NCBI GenBank assembly: GCA_900491605.1
Contig: UESW01004077.1
Coordinates: forward strand, 598,944 to 662,943
Direction of reading: 5' to 3'
DNA from: Calamus simplicifolius
Lineage: Eukaryota; Streptophyta; Magnoliopsida; Arecales; Arecaceae
DNA: 64,000 nt
Shown here: piece by piece, positions 23,899-35,841 of the stretch
Numbering within the stretch: position 1 is the first letter of the stretch
Layout: each line of letters begins with the position of its first letter
The notes under the pieces: generated by a model
What the model was told of the DNA's origin: nothing
Seen by the model: the letters and a program-made list of their open reading frames with translations, nothing else
Database searches by the model: none
Position numbers and translations under genes: made by a program

Positions 23899-24892
23899 GT
23901 GCCGACATCATTCGTGTGGAAAAGTCCGACGGTGGGGTAGGGGGTTAAAGTCTAGAAGAGTTAAAATTCAAGCGGTAACGGTAATTAAAAAAAAAAAAAA
24001 AAAAGAAAAAAAAGGGGAAGGTGATGAAACATAAGGATGACAAGGGTAGGATCCCTCTTATCCCACCCCATTATTGCAGGGATTACAAAGATTCGCTGTT
24101 TTTTTTATGGGATAAAAAAGGGAATAAAGATGATATTTTTTTTTTTTTTTCTCAATTCATTCTTTTTTTTGTTGGTGTACTATAATATTTTTATGCATTA
24201 TTATATATATATAATTTATTTATATACATATATTATTATTTTTTCAATCTTAACTTCCTCCTTTCATCATTTTCATGTTTCAATGATTATGTAATTCCGC
24301 ATAAATTATAAGGGAGAAGGATCTAGCGGGGTGGGAAGAGAACAGATGAAGTTGACAGAACAGATTTATTTTTTTTTTTTGTACAAGCGGGCAATTACAC
24401 AACTCTAGTGTGAGTCAGTCCAGATAAGTCAGAATGCAAAATTTGATTAAGTATAGATTTATTATTTACAGTACGATTGAATGAGTATGAAAAAAAAAAA
24501 ATTTATGAAGATGATGAAATGAAAATGAGAATTATTTTCTTTGGAAGGGATAAATTAAGATAGAGATTCTGCCATAATGCCCCATCCCAAGTGAAACATT
24601 TGGCTAAGTCAAGGCCAAGAAAGAAAGGAAATTAGGTGTACTTAACGTGGGTGATAGCTCTCGCTCTCCATAAGAAAAACAGCACAGCACCATGCATGAC
24701 TCTCATCAGGAATTAGGAAAGTGGGGTGATGCCATATAATAATTATAACATTATTAACTTTGGGGATGGAACATAATGCACACTTGTTAATTAATTAGAT
24801 CTCAGTCGATTAATGTTGTGTTTAGTTGCTACGTGGTTGCCAGTACTGGATTACCTAATGATACAATGCAAGTTATGAAATTAATTGATGCT
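23899..24892. other. AT-rich intergenic DNA
   Basis: No gene is seen. It contains poly-A (23986-24012) and poly-T tracts and short TA repeats near 24205-24235. It ends at the ATGCT target duplication of the next element. Confidence 0.5.
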
Positions 24893-25765
24893 TGATGGGC
24901 CAGTGGGCCCCCATAGGCCACTATGACAACATCTGAGCTCGATCTTAATGAATCGGTCTTTCCTTCGCGGGCCCAACAAGTCCAGGATGGTCTCTGAGTC
25001 TGCCACCTTTTCTCTCTCCTCCATATAGAGCCAGTATCGGCCATGGACAGTGTCGGCCACCATGACAGTGTCGGCCATGGACAGTGTCGGCCACCATGAA
25101 CAGTATCGGACATGGACAGTGTCGGCCACCATGAACAGTGCATGCAAGTGTTCACCCACGCCTTCTCTAAAGCTCATCCAAGGGCATGAACAGTGCCATG
25201 CAAGCAATCTATAATCAATACTCTACAAGGGACAGCTGGCTTCAACTCCAAACTACATCTTCTGCCCCAATGGCTGCACCTTGGGACCCATATGCCTAAC
25301 TTTATCACCCATGACGTAGAGGACACGTCTGGCAAGCGCCGTAGCGATCGGCCATGCCCTGCAGCACCCCATGCTTCACGAACATCAATTAATGCTCTGA
25401 CTAGTGGTAGCACCCCATGCTTCATGAACATCAGTTCTGACACTTCACCCATCAAAGTCATCATTATGAGCCTCAACCACTCAAGCCAAACAAACTCTTA
25501 AGCGTCTATAAAATGGGTAAGAGGGACCCCCGACCAGGTAACGAACTCATTATACTCCTAAACGCTCACAGAGAGCTCTTCTTTGAGCCTCTCTCTCTTT
25601 CTCTTTCGAGCTTCCTCAAGCTCACGGCTGTTGCCCAGAGTGACTAACTTGAGCGTCGGAGGGTCCCCACCGGAGCATCCTGTTTCCGAGGACTTTTCTT
25701 GTAGGAGTCCGGCGAGGAGGACGTCCGTTTCCCCGACGCTTGAAGAAAGTGACTTGGCATCAACA
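24893..25765 (+). repeat. 5' LTR of the non-autonomous element
   Basis: Runs from TGATGGGCCAGTGGGCC to GACTTGGCATCAACA, 873 bp. A TATA box (TATAAAAT) is at 25507-25514. The part at 25030-25140 holds short tandem copies of CAGTGTCGGCCACCATGA. About 300 bp between AGTCCAGG (24980) and CATATGCCTAAC (25290) are absent from the 3' LTR. Confidence 0.85.
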
Positions 25766-25849
25766 GATTGGCGCACCAGGAAGGGGGACGCACTAAAGGA
25801 AAGAAAGCTCTGTCTCCTTGAGCTATAAGTCTCCGTCCCCTCTAAGATA

Positions 25850-26340
25850 GCTATGGTGGTGATGCGCATGCCGAAGGTTCTCACCAATCGTGCTGAGGGG
25901 CATCCACATCGCACTAGGCAGTAAAAGGCCACCCTCTCTGCTCCTTCACCACCAACCTCAGCTGCTCTAATTAACTAGCTGGCCATCTTCAATCAACAAG
26001 TTCAAGCCTTGAATGCAGCAGTTCATGAACTGCAGAAGCAACGTTCGGTGGCACTCAGCAGCAGCCCAAGCTTCTCACATCGCTCGTGATAGCTGCACCC
26101 GTTAGTCAACGATTCATCTGCAGAAAATCTCTTCAGGAGAAGTTATCACTATCATGCGCCATCTAAGCACCACCATGAAGCTTTCAAGAGACTGCAGTCT
26201 CCTACCCCCTGCTCAAGCAGCCACTCCTCCCCTCAATCATCTGGTGCTTAGATGAGGAAGCATCTGGATGAATAACACCGGCGGCTGGAAGAGCTCACTC
26301 AAAGGCTCAACAATCAGCCAGAGGTGAACTGCGATATGGG
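25850..26340 (+). pseudogene. Degenerate gag start in the non-autonomous element
   Basis: ATGGTGGTGATGCGC at 25850 corresponds in position and sequence to the gag start of the Tat element (30389). It stops after about 24 codons. Further on, 26251-26325 matches 30907-30967 of the Tat gag at DNA level (ATCTGGATGA, GCTGGAAGAGCT, AATCAGCC). No functional product is expected. Confidence 0.6.
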
Positions 26341-27036
26341 TAGCAGAGTAATTTTCAAAAGGATGAACTTGAGACATTATCCGTCACCTCAAGCATTTAT
26401 GGGCATTTTAATTTTGATGGAAGTATGCCGAGAGGTGTTGTTGCAATTAATGCAAGAAGGAAGATAAGGACAAAAGGCTTTGACCGTTGACTCCAACTTT
26501 CCTTTCTCTCCTTCTCTCTATTACACCCAAAAGCCAAACCGAGCCTAGGACCTTTTACGGATTTCGTTCTAGCTGCTCTCAAGCTTCAGCACCGAGGCAA
26601 TCAATCTCTTTAAGGAAAGAGCTAGGCAAAGGGCCCTCTTAGCAACTCCGTCGGCCTTTTTACTCTATTGATATCAACTCTAGCAATGTCCTCGATGGAC
26701 TCTCCCAGCCACTCGTCTTTAATGACCGCCAACTGTCGAGGCTTTCCTCAATGGCCTCCAACTTTGTCCCGGTTTCTAGCTTCTTTCGGCCACAGACATC
26801 TCGTCCTGGCCTCCAATGCGAGGGAAGGCCCAAGTAAGGGCAACGACACCTCAATCCAACTAACATGATTCCCTGGGGGCAGATCACCAGCGGGCGGAAG
26901 TGCTCAAACCCGCAAAAGGAAAATATGGGAGCTACAAGAGCTAAGTACATTGCACTTAAGATAGTTTTCTTCATTAATACTTAAAAATGTCATGCAGGGA
27001 AGATCTACCTTGCATCAACATCCAAGGCCAACCTCG

Positions 27037-27505
27037 CTTTGGCGCACAAAAAGCCCTGGGTCAGCCAGGCAAGAAGCCCAGTGTACCACTGGCAGAGCGA
27101 TGTACCATCGACTCTCAACAACCAAAGCCCGAACCCGGTCGGCATAAAAAGCCTGGGCCAGCCAGGCACGAAGCCCAGTGTACCACTGGCAGAGCGATGT
27201 ACCATCGGCTCTCAACAACTAAAGCCCAACCTGGTCGGCACAAAAAGCCCTAGCCAGCCAGGCACGAAGCCCAGTGTACCACTGGCAGAGAGATGTACCA
27301 TCGGCTTTCAATAACTAAAGCCCGACCTCGGTCGCACAAAAAGCCCTGGGCCAGCCAGGCACGAAGCCCAGTGTACCACTGGCAGAGCGATGTACCATCG
27401 ACTCTCAAAACTAAAGCCCGACCCCGGTCGGCACAAAAAGCCATGGGTCATCCAGGCACGGAGCCCAGTGTACCACTGGCAGAGCGATGAACCATCGGCT
27501 CTCAA
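27037..27505 (+). repeat. Five tandem 97-bp units
   Basis: The marker GTGTACCACTGGCAGAG occurs at 27081, 27178, 27274, 27371 and 27468, spacing 96-97 bp. The unit also holds CACAAAAAGCC, CCAGGCACGAAGCCC and CCATCGGCTCTCAA. Since 97 is not a multiple of three, the open frames across it are not evidence of coding. Confidence 0.92.
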
Positions 27506-28209
27506 CAACAAGCCCGACTCCGGCCGACACTCAAAGCTCGATGAACCTTCGACACTCAAGCCCGAGGCCAGCTCAGCACCAAAAGCCAAAGACTAAATCA
27601 ACGTCAAATGGCCAATCGACCTCAACGGCTTCCTCTGCCTTAACGACATCATCGTAGTCTCAACGGCTTCATTTCAGCCTCAGCAATTTCAACTCTGTAT
27701 CAATGGCCAATGGCCAATCGAGTAAGACCTTTATCTAAATTATATACTTGCAGCACATTGCTGGTTACTTTCAGCCATCAGGAAGCCCCAAGACAACTCA
27801 CAGCTGGGAGAGGCCAACTCCTTAGCTCACAGTTGTCGGGCATCCACCTCCAAATTTCATGACAAAAAGAAGACCCAACTAGCTCACAGCCTGGAGAGGT
27901 CAACTCCTGACTCACAGCTAACGGGCATTCACTTCCGGGCTCTGCATCGGGAGGGGATTACTGACTGCCAGTCAAAGGTAACCAACTTACCTTCAAACTT
28001 TGCTTAAAGTTTTTGAATAAGCAAAAAGCATGGCTTCAAAGAGCGTGAAGATGTCTACATAAGGCATCACAAAAGGACAGGAGTTTCCCCACCTTGAAGG
28101 AATCACATTTAAAGCTGACATGAAAGGGCGGGCGTGAAGGTAAAGAGTTCTACACTCCTTTCGCTTAACTGACACAGGGCATACAAGCTCAAGGAGTGTG
28201 GAGGGCATC

Positions 28210-28788
28210 TGATGGGGCCAGTAGCCCCCCCATAGGCCACTATGATAACATCTGGGCTCGACCTTAGTGAATCAGCCTTTCCTCTGCGGGCCCAACAAGT
28301 CCAGGGCGGCCCACATGCCTAACTTTATCACCCATGACGTAGGGGACACGTTTGGCAAGCGTCGTAGCGGTCGGCCATGCCCTGCAGCTCCCCATGCTTC
28401 ACGAACATCAATTAATGCTCTGACTAGTGGTAGCACCCCATGCTTCACGGACATCAGTTCTGACACTTCACTCATCAAAGTCATCATTATGGAGCTTCAA
28501 CCACTCAAGCCAGACAAACTCTTAAGCGTTATAAAATGGGTAAGAGGGACCCCCGACCAGGTAATGAACTTATTACACTCTAAACGCTTACAGAGAGAGC
28601 TCTTCTTTGAGCCTCTCTCTCTCTTTCTCTTTCGAGCTTCCTCAAGCTCACGGTTGTTGCCCAGAGTGACTAACTTGAGCGTCGGAGGGTCCTCACCGGA
28701 GCATCCGGTTTCGGAACTTTTTTTGTAGGAGTCCAACGAGGAGGACGTCTGTTTTTTGGTGCTTAAAGAAAGTAACTTGGCATCAATA
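28210..28788 (+). repeat. 3' LTR of the non-autonomous element
   Basis: Starts TGATGGGGCCAGTAGCC and ends GGCATCAATA, one base changed from the CAACA of the 5' LTR. At 579 bp it is about 300 bp shorter than the 5' LTR owing to one internal gap. A TATA box (TATAAAAT) is at 28530-28537. Confidence 0.85.
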
Positions 28789-28793
28789 ATGCT

Positions 28794-29321
28794 ATTTGCT
28801 GGCTGGCAAGGCAATGCTAGTAATGTTTGTAGAAGATCGAGAATTGCTATATATGGAAGTTGAAAGCATAGAAGAAGAAGGCTTCAGTACCGTGGACCCG
28901 ATCGACCCACACCCAAGCAAACTAGCTGCGATCAATAATCTTGTGCTTGAATGCCATTTGAATCTCACCTACCTACCTAATTACTAGCTAGATCGCACGA
29001 GGTTTCACTCTAATCATGAAGAACTCATGGAATGGTTTGACTACGTCGCGCCATTTTTTGAGATTCGCTACATCTGTCGTACCTTCGATTATTAATGTAT
29101 GCATTAATTATATTAGCATCCTTCTCTCTCCTTTTATTTTGTTTGTTTCACGCTCGCCCTCTTGCATGGTGATGATGCATGATATATCGATTCAAGCCCA
29201 GGCCGACGCTTAATCCTCCATAATTAATCGCAAGTATACGTTATATTATTGAACCGATCGATGGTATATATTTAAATATATATGTGTAAGAAGATGATTA
29301 GTGCATGCTTCATATACTACT
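28794..29321. other. Host DNA between two LTR elements
   Basis: About 530 bp of older DNA lie between the two target duplications. A 63-codon frame at 28796-28987 on the plus strand ends in a stop but has no family likeness, and it opens at the insertion boundary. It is probably not a gene. Confidence 0.4.
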
Positions 29322-30300
29322 TGATGTGGCCAATGGTGCCACATGAATAATAACGGTAAAGTTGGCCAACGGCGTGAGTAAAAGCTGATGGACGCGATTC
29401 TCCTAAGTCGGCCGAGGCGATTCCGACCTCTCCAAGTCGGCTCCCTGCGGTCTCGACTCCTTCAAGTCGGCCGAGGTGGTCCAAACTTCTCCAAATTGGC
29501 CCCCTACGGTCCCAACTCCTCCAAGTCGACCGAGACGGCCCTGGCTTCTCTAAGTCGGCCGAGGCGGCCCCGGCCTCTCCAAGTCGGCCCCTGCGGTTCC
29601 GACTCCTTCAAGTCGGCCGAGGCAGCCCCGACATCTCCAAGTCGGCCCCCTGCGGCCCCGACTCCTCCAAGTCGGCCGAGGCGCCCCGGCTTCTCCAAGT
29701 CGGTCCTTAGCGGCCCCTACCAGGCCCACCTACCACTTGATACAACCAGGCTCACCTATCGCCTGACTATCGCTAGGCCCACCTACTACCTAACCAGTGC
29801 AGCCTAACATAGCCAGGCCCACCTACCGCCTAACCCATGCAGTTGATGGGACCAAGCCCACCAACCGCCAGGCCTATGTCTTCGATGGGACTAAGCCCAC
29901 CGACCAGCCCCCACTCAAGTAATTACCACGTGCCCCGCAGACATTCTTTTTCATGGAACTTCACGTGACTAATCACCAAACGGATGTCAAAGGCCTATAA
30001 AAAGTAAAGAATTCAGAATCAAGGTACGTAAGTACAAGTATCCACACATTCACACTCACATTTCCTTACACACTCCTAAACCCTAGGGGGCACTCTGACC
30101 CCCGGGGTCTTCTTTCTTTTCGGGGGCTTCTTCAAGCTTCCCCCTGCTGTGACCTCGGTTGCTGACTTGATTGTCGGAGGGTTCCTACCAGAGCTTCCTC
30201 TAGTACTGGAGCTTCTTGGAGGTCGCTCTTCCTTGGAAAAGACACCACTAGCTAATGGGGTCTCTTCTTGGCATCCAGTTTCAGTGATCGAGCGTCAACA
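29322..30300 (+). repeat. 5' LTR of the Tat element
   Basis: 979 bp, TGATGTGGCC to GCGTCAACA. It contains about five copies of a 60-bp unit built of AAGTCGGCCGAGG and AAGTCGGCCCCTGCGG half-units (29396-29705), a TATA box (CTATAAAAA) at 29995-30003 and the leader CACACTCCTAAACCCTAGGGG at 30069-30089. Confidence 0.92.
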
Positions 30301-30388
30301 GATTGGCACGTCAGGTAAGGGGGGCCAGGAAATAAGACGGGCTCTGTAACATTTGTCTGTGAGTTTTTCCTCTCCCTCTCTATCAACA

Positions 30389-32010
30389 ATGGTAGTGATA
30401 CGGGCTCAGGATGCCTCCGCCAGTTATCCTGGGGGGCACCTCCCACCGACAGAGCAGCAGGGGGCCATCTCCCTACTGCCGACCCTCTAGTTACTCACGC
30501 ACCACCAGCTGCGGCTATTCAAGCTGAGCAGTTGGTAGTACTCGCCCAACAAGTTTGAACCCTCACGGCGATGATCCATGGACTCCGAGAGCAGCAGTCT
30601 GTGGCCACTCATCATCAGCCTGCTTCACCTGCACCACCACCTGCAGCGCTGGCCAGTCAGCAATCTGCGCAGGGAAGATCCCCCCGTCGGGAAGCTGGCC
30701 ACCATCGTGCCTCTCCTAGAGGGCATCACCAGGAGCCCCTCAAGAGGTCACGTTCCCCTGCTCATAGCCCAGGCGAATGTTCCCCAGAGCCCCGGCGCCG
30801 GGAAGAGTCAAAGCGAAGGCACCACCTTCCGCGCTCTTCCCCTTCCTCTTCTTCCTCATCTTTTGAGCCATCTAGGAAGATGCCAATTATCAACCGCCAG
30901 GTGGAGGAGCATCTGGATGAGTACCGCCAATGGCTGGAAGAGCTTAATAGAAAAATTAATAATCAGCCGAAGGAAGAGTACAACACCCGTCCTCCCTACA
31001 CCCGTAGAATATTAGAAGAGCCTGTCCCCTCCAGATTCCATCTCCCTTAGCTGGATATATATGATGGTACGACTGATCCCCTCGATTACCTCGAGAGCTT
31101 CAAAGCCCTCATGCAAGTTTAAAGGGCTACGGATGCCTTCTTGTGCAAGGCTTTCCCCACCACTCTACGAAAAGCCGCCCACGCCTGGCAATCCCGCTTG
31201 TCCCCGCACAGCATTGATTCCTTCCGAGAGCTAGAAAGTGCGTTCCTAGCCCACTTCGACACTTGCCGAAGGATCCCACAGGTCGCGTATAGCCTCTTCT
31301 CTGTGCGTCAGAAGGAAGGGGAGTCGCTTCGGAACTTCGTGGCCCATTTCAAAATGGCCGCCCTCGAAGTTTACCATTTGGACGATGCGGTGGTGACTCT
31401 AGCGCTAAAGCGGGGACTTCTCCCTTCCCGCTTTACTTTTTCTATAGACAAGAAGACCCCAGCTCCTATGTCGACCTCCTCCTCCGTCCGCAGAAATACA
31501 TCCATGCGGACGAGGCTGACTTCACCCACTGGGAGTCCGCGAGAGGATCCAGCCAGAGGTTTGCTCATCCTAAGCCAGGTGGATCCTCTCGCCCTAGGAA
31601 GCCTGAGCCGCCACGCCGACCGGACGGCAGGCGTTGAAGCCTTGCCCCCATGGAAAGTGAGCTCACACCTCTCCTTGCCCCCCACTTTCACATCCTCATG
31701 GAGATTGAGGGCGAACCCTACCTCCAACGACCCCTCCTATGAAAAAAGGCCTTCCCCGACAAAAGCCATTACTTCCGCTTCCACCGGGACTACGGCCACG
31801 ATACCGACAATTGCTATGGCCTAAAGCGCGCCATCGAGGAACTCATTCAATATGGATACCTTGGGAAGTATGTCCAAAAAGCCCCCGGCGGTATCGGCGC
31901 TCATGGGGCCTCCACTTGCTCAAGCTGCTATCGACAATGCCCTGACAGAGAGGATGGTGGGAATGGTGTCTTGGGAGCAGCCTCTTCATCCAAGCATCAA
32001 GGGGAAGTGG
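30389..32010 (+). pseudogene. Tat gag, decayed
   Basis: The structural gag frame starts ATGGTAGTGATACGG at 30389, 88 bp after the LTR, with stops at about 30488 and 30556. The frame then reads through a Pro/Ser/Arg-rich region (30571-30870) and a coiled segment near 30890-30975. The retrotransposon gag domain lies at about 31050-31450 (KAAHAWQSRLSP, FRELESAFLAHF, SVRQKEGESLRNFVAHF). Stops at about 31049 and 31120 and a frame change near 31470 break it. No CCHC knuckle is obvious, as often in Tat elements. Confidence 0.85.
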
Positions 32011-35000
32011 GGATTTAGATGATGTAATCCCCAAAGGGGAATCAGCCAGGATAGAAAATGTAAATAATGAAGGCGTCATTGTTTCGATGACGATTGCCAA
32101 ACATCCTGTAAAGAGGATCCTGGTTGATAGTGGTAGCTCGACTGACATCATTACTTACGATGCATTTGTTAGGATGAATTTGTCCATTGATTCTCTTCAG
32201 CTAGTAACGCTCCCCTAGTTGGATTCATGGAGATTCGGTAAGGGTAGAAGGAAAAATCTCCTTACCAGTGACGGCCAGAACGCCGCCGTGTCAGAGCACA
32301 ATTATGATGAGGTTCTAGTCATCCGGGTACCTTTGGCATACAACGCCATTCTTAGATGACCTAGCCTTAACCTTCTTGATGCGGTTATCTCCACCAAGTG
32401 GCTGCTCGTGTAGTTCCCCACTAGTAATGGGGTCGGCGAGATGTGAGGAGAAACCAACCCGGTCTTACCTTGTTATCACACGGCTTTGAGTCCCCAAGAG
32501 GTCGAGCCGGCCTCAGAAGCACCAGACCCCAGGAATCCAGCAAGGGAGGAGAGTCGGCTGAGCGGCTATTGACCTTTCCATTGGGGGACGATCTGGTGAA
32601 GACAGTGCGAGTCGGCGGACTTCTCCCTTCAGAAGACCGTGATCGCCTCTTGACTTTCCTGCGGGCCAACTCGGACATCTTTGCTTGGTCGGCATCCGAC
32701 ATGCTCGGCATTCCACCAGAGGTGATCACCTACAAGCTCAACATCATCCAAAGCACCGTCCGATCCGCCAAAGGAAGAGAAGTTTTTCTCCCGAGCGGCA
32801 AAGAGCCATTGACGAGGAGGTTAACAAGCTGCTTGCTGCCGGTCATATTCGGGAAGCACACTACCCAAGCTGGTTAGCCAATAGTCATGGTCTAAAGGCA
32901 AATGGGAGTTGGAGGATCTGCATTGACTTCACCGACCTAAAAAAAGCATGCCCAAAAGACAGCTTCCCATTGCCTCGGATTGATCAGCTGGTAGATTCAA
33001 CATTCAGCCATGAGCTTTTCAGCTTCATGGATGCCTTCTCTGGGTACAACCAAATAAAGATGGATCCGGACGACGAGGAGCACACCTTTTTTGTGACCGA
33101 GAAGGGCATTTACTGCTATAAGGTGATGCCTTTCGGCCTCAAGAATACGGGAGCAACTTACCAGAGGTTGATGAACAAAGTCTTTCAAGACCAGCTGGAC
33201 TAGAACATGGAGGTCTACGTAGACGACATGCTGACGAAGAGCATCCATGCTCCGACCATGTTTCCGACATGGAGAAAACCTTCAGTAATCTCTGCCGCTA
33301 CAAAGTCAAGCTAAACCCGAAGAAGTGTGCCTTCGGGGTCATGGTAGGCAAATTTTTGGGCTTTATGGTAACTCAGCGAGGAATCGAGGCAAACCCTGAG
33401 AAGATCAGCGCCATCCTCGATATGAGACCACCGACCAACAAAAAGAGGTGCAACGGCTTACTGAAAGGGTGGCGGCTCTTAGTCAATTTCTTTCTAAGTC
33501 GGCCGAGAGGTGTCTGTCTTTCTTCAAAGCCCTATGCAAGGTGAATGAGTTCGAATGGACGAAAGATTGCCAAAAAGCTTTCGAAGGATTGAAGGCATTT
33601 TATCTTCCCCGCCACTCCTGTCGAAGCCAAGGGACGGGGAGAGTCTCTTCTTGTACCTTGCCACCTCCATAGAAGCTGTCAGCTCCGTCTTGGTGCGCCT
33701 CGACATCGATGGAACCCAGAAGCCTGTCTACTATGTGAGCAAGGTACTCCATGACGCTGAGATCAGATACTCTAGGATAGAGAAGATAATTGTTGCTTTG
33801 ATCATCTCCGCCCAGCGTCTCTGACCTTACTTCCATGCTCATCATATCGTGGTGCTCACGAACCAACCCCTTAAAGCCATACTGGCTCGTCTTGATGCCT
33901 TGGGCCAACTTGCCAAATGGATGATCAAGTTGGAAGAATTCGACCTCTCATTCCAGGCAAGGCCGGCTCTAAAATCCCAAGTCCTGGCCAATTTCCTGGT
34001 TGAGTGCACTTGGGGAGAGGAGCAAGCGAAAGAAACTCCCGTGGAACAACCCGACGCTGAGCTTGACGATGAAGGGAAATTTTGGATCCTCCATGTGGTG
34101 CCGGCCTCATCCTTGCGGGTCCGGGAGGCGAGAAGGTGGAATATGCCCTTCGACTTCTCTTCAAAGCTACAAACAATCAGGCTGAGTACGAAGCCCTACT
34201 GGCCAGGGTGAGACTTGCCCAGGAGCTCGAGGTAAAGCATCTTAGGGCCTTTACCAATTCTCATCTCATCTCTGGACAAATCAGCGGAGAGTATGAGGCA
34301 TGGGATCCCACCATGGGGCAGTACCTAGATAAGGTTTGTCTCCTAGCTTCTTCACTAGCCTACTTCAGCATTAGCTACATCCCTCGGAGCAAGAATGCCA
34401 AGGCCGACACTCTTTCCCACCTGGCCACCTCGGTCGGCAGTGTCATAGGGGATGCCTACATCGAGCACCTGGAGAGGCCTAGCATCGAAGATAGAGAAGA
34501 GGTCCTTCTGCTTGCCTAGGAGCCGACTTGGATGGATGCCTACATCCGCTACCTCACGGACGGTGCCCTCCCAACTAACCGTGAGGAGGCTAGGCTGCTC
34601 AAATGGAGAGCTTCCAAGTTCACCCTTCTAGACGGATATCTCTATAGAAGGTCTTTCTCCTACCCCCTTCTCAAATGTATTGGACCTGCAGACGTTGACT
34701 ACATCCTTAGAGAGATCCATGAAGGCATCTGCGGAGGCCATCTGGAGGGTAGATCGTTGGCTCAGAAGGCCCTCTGACAAGGCTACTATTGGCTCACCAT
34801 GAGGGAGGACGCTGCAAAGCTAGTTTAAAAGTGCGACGGCTGTCAACGACATGCACATATCCAGTATTAGCCGTCCACCTCATTAAGTCCGCTCTCGATC
34901 CCATGGCCCTTCGCCCAGTGGGGGATGGACATCCTCGGACCGTTTCCTCCGGTTTCAGGCCAGTGGAGGTTTTTGCTTGTCACCATCGACTACTTCACCA

Positions 35001-35757
35001 AATGGGTTGAGGTCGAAGCGCTAGCCAAGATTACTGAGAGAAAAGTTAAAGCATTCTTCTGAAAATATATCATATGTCGTTTCGGCTTGCCTTACACCAT
35101 CGTCACCGATAACGGCCGACAGTTCGACAATGCCACATTCAAGACTTTCTACGCCGAATTAAACATCTACCACGGTTTACCTCCGTCGGCCACCCGCAAG
35201 CTAACGGAGGCCGAGGTCATGAATCGCACCATCCTCCGAGGACTCAGAACTCGACCGGATGGATCCAAGGGTAAATGGGTGGAGGAGCTTCCTAGCATGC
35301 TATAGGCATACCACACAACTCCAAGTGCCCCGACGGGAGAGACCCCGTTCAGTCTCATCTTTGGCTCTGAAGCGATCATCCCTGTCGAGATTGGCCTGCC
35401 GAGTCCCCGGATGGAATCTTATAACGAAGGAGACAACCCCACACAGCTGAGAGCCAACCTCAATTTCATCGAAGAGGCGTAGGACCGAGTGCGGCTCCAG
35501 ATGGCAGCCTTTTGCCAGCGGGCAGCCAAATACTACAACGCCTAGGTGCATTCCAAGAATTCCATCCTGCATATCTAGTCCTCAGGAGGGCCGAGGTATC
35601 CAAACCAACGAAGGGGGGCAAGCTATCTCCTAACTGGGAAGGTTCCTACTGCGTTACCAAGACGCTTCACCGGGGGGCATACCGGATCGAAGAGCTCAGC
35701 GGGCGACCCATCCCACGTACTTAGAATGCGGATAACCTTCGCCAATACTATCAATAA
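32011..35757 (+). pseudogene. Tat pol (protease, RT, two RNase H, integrase), decayed
   Basis: Protease: LVDSGSSTDI at about 32120-32150. RT: 32880-33300 with FIDFTDLKK-like and SFMDAFSGYNQI blocks and catalytic YVDDM at 33216-33230, one codon group after a TAG. First RNase H: about 33555-34000 (FLYLATSIEAVSSVLVR, YVSKVLHDAE). Second RNase H: about 34080-34440 (NNQAEYEALLARVRLAQEL, SKNAKADTLSHLA); this second copy is the Tat hallmark. Integrase: about 34690-35420 with KCDGCQRHA, TDNGRQFDN and, where the catalytic Glu block should be, ATRKLTEAEVMNRTI. The end is a stop at 35755-35757. At least a dozen stops interrupt it, so it cannot act alone. Confidence 0.92.
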
Positions 35758-35841
35758 TGTATCCCCTCCATGATTGTCAATAAAGGATTTCCTCAACTCT
35801 ACACCCGGCTCACCTCCAAATCTGAGGACTTGTTATCTAAA

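Larger units (their letters stand above)
24893..28788 (+). mobile_element. Complete non-autonomous LTR retrotransposon (LARD-like, Tat-related)
   Basis: Two related LTRs enclose an interior without usable coding. The 5-bp target duplication ATGCT is exact at 24888-24892 and 28789-28793. After the 5' LTR comes GATTGGCGCACCAGG, at the primer-site position, and before the 3' LTR the purine-rich GGAGTGTGGAGGGCATC. A decayed gag start and a fragment matching DNA of the neighbouring Tat gag show its origin. The interior is about 2.4 kb and has no protease, RT or integrase, so it must have moved with enzymes from a related Tat element. Confidence 0.88.

Noticed and set aside
26987..27596. Repeated protein-like ORFs on both strands
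   Set aside because: They follow a 97-bp tandem DNA repeat whose length is not a multiple of three, so each unit is read in a different frame.
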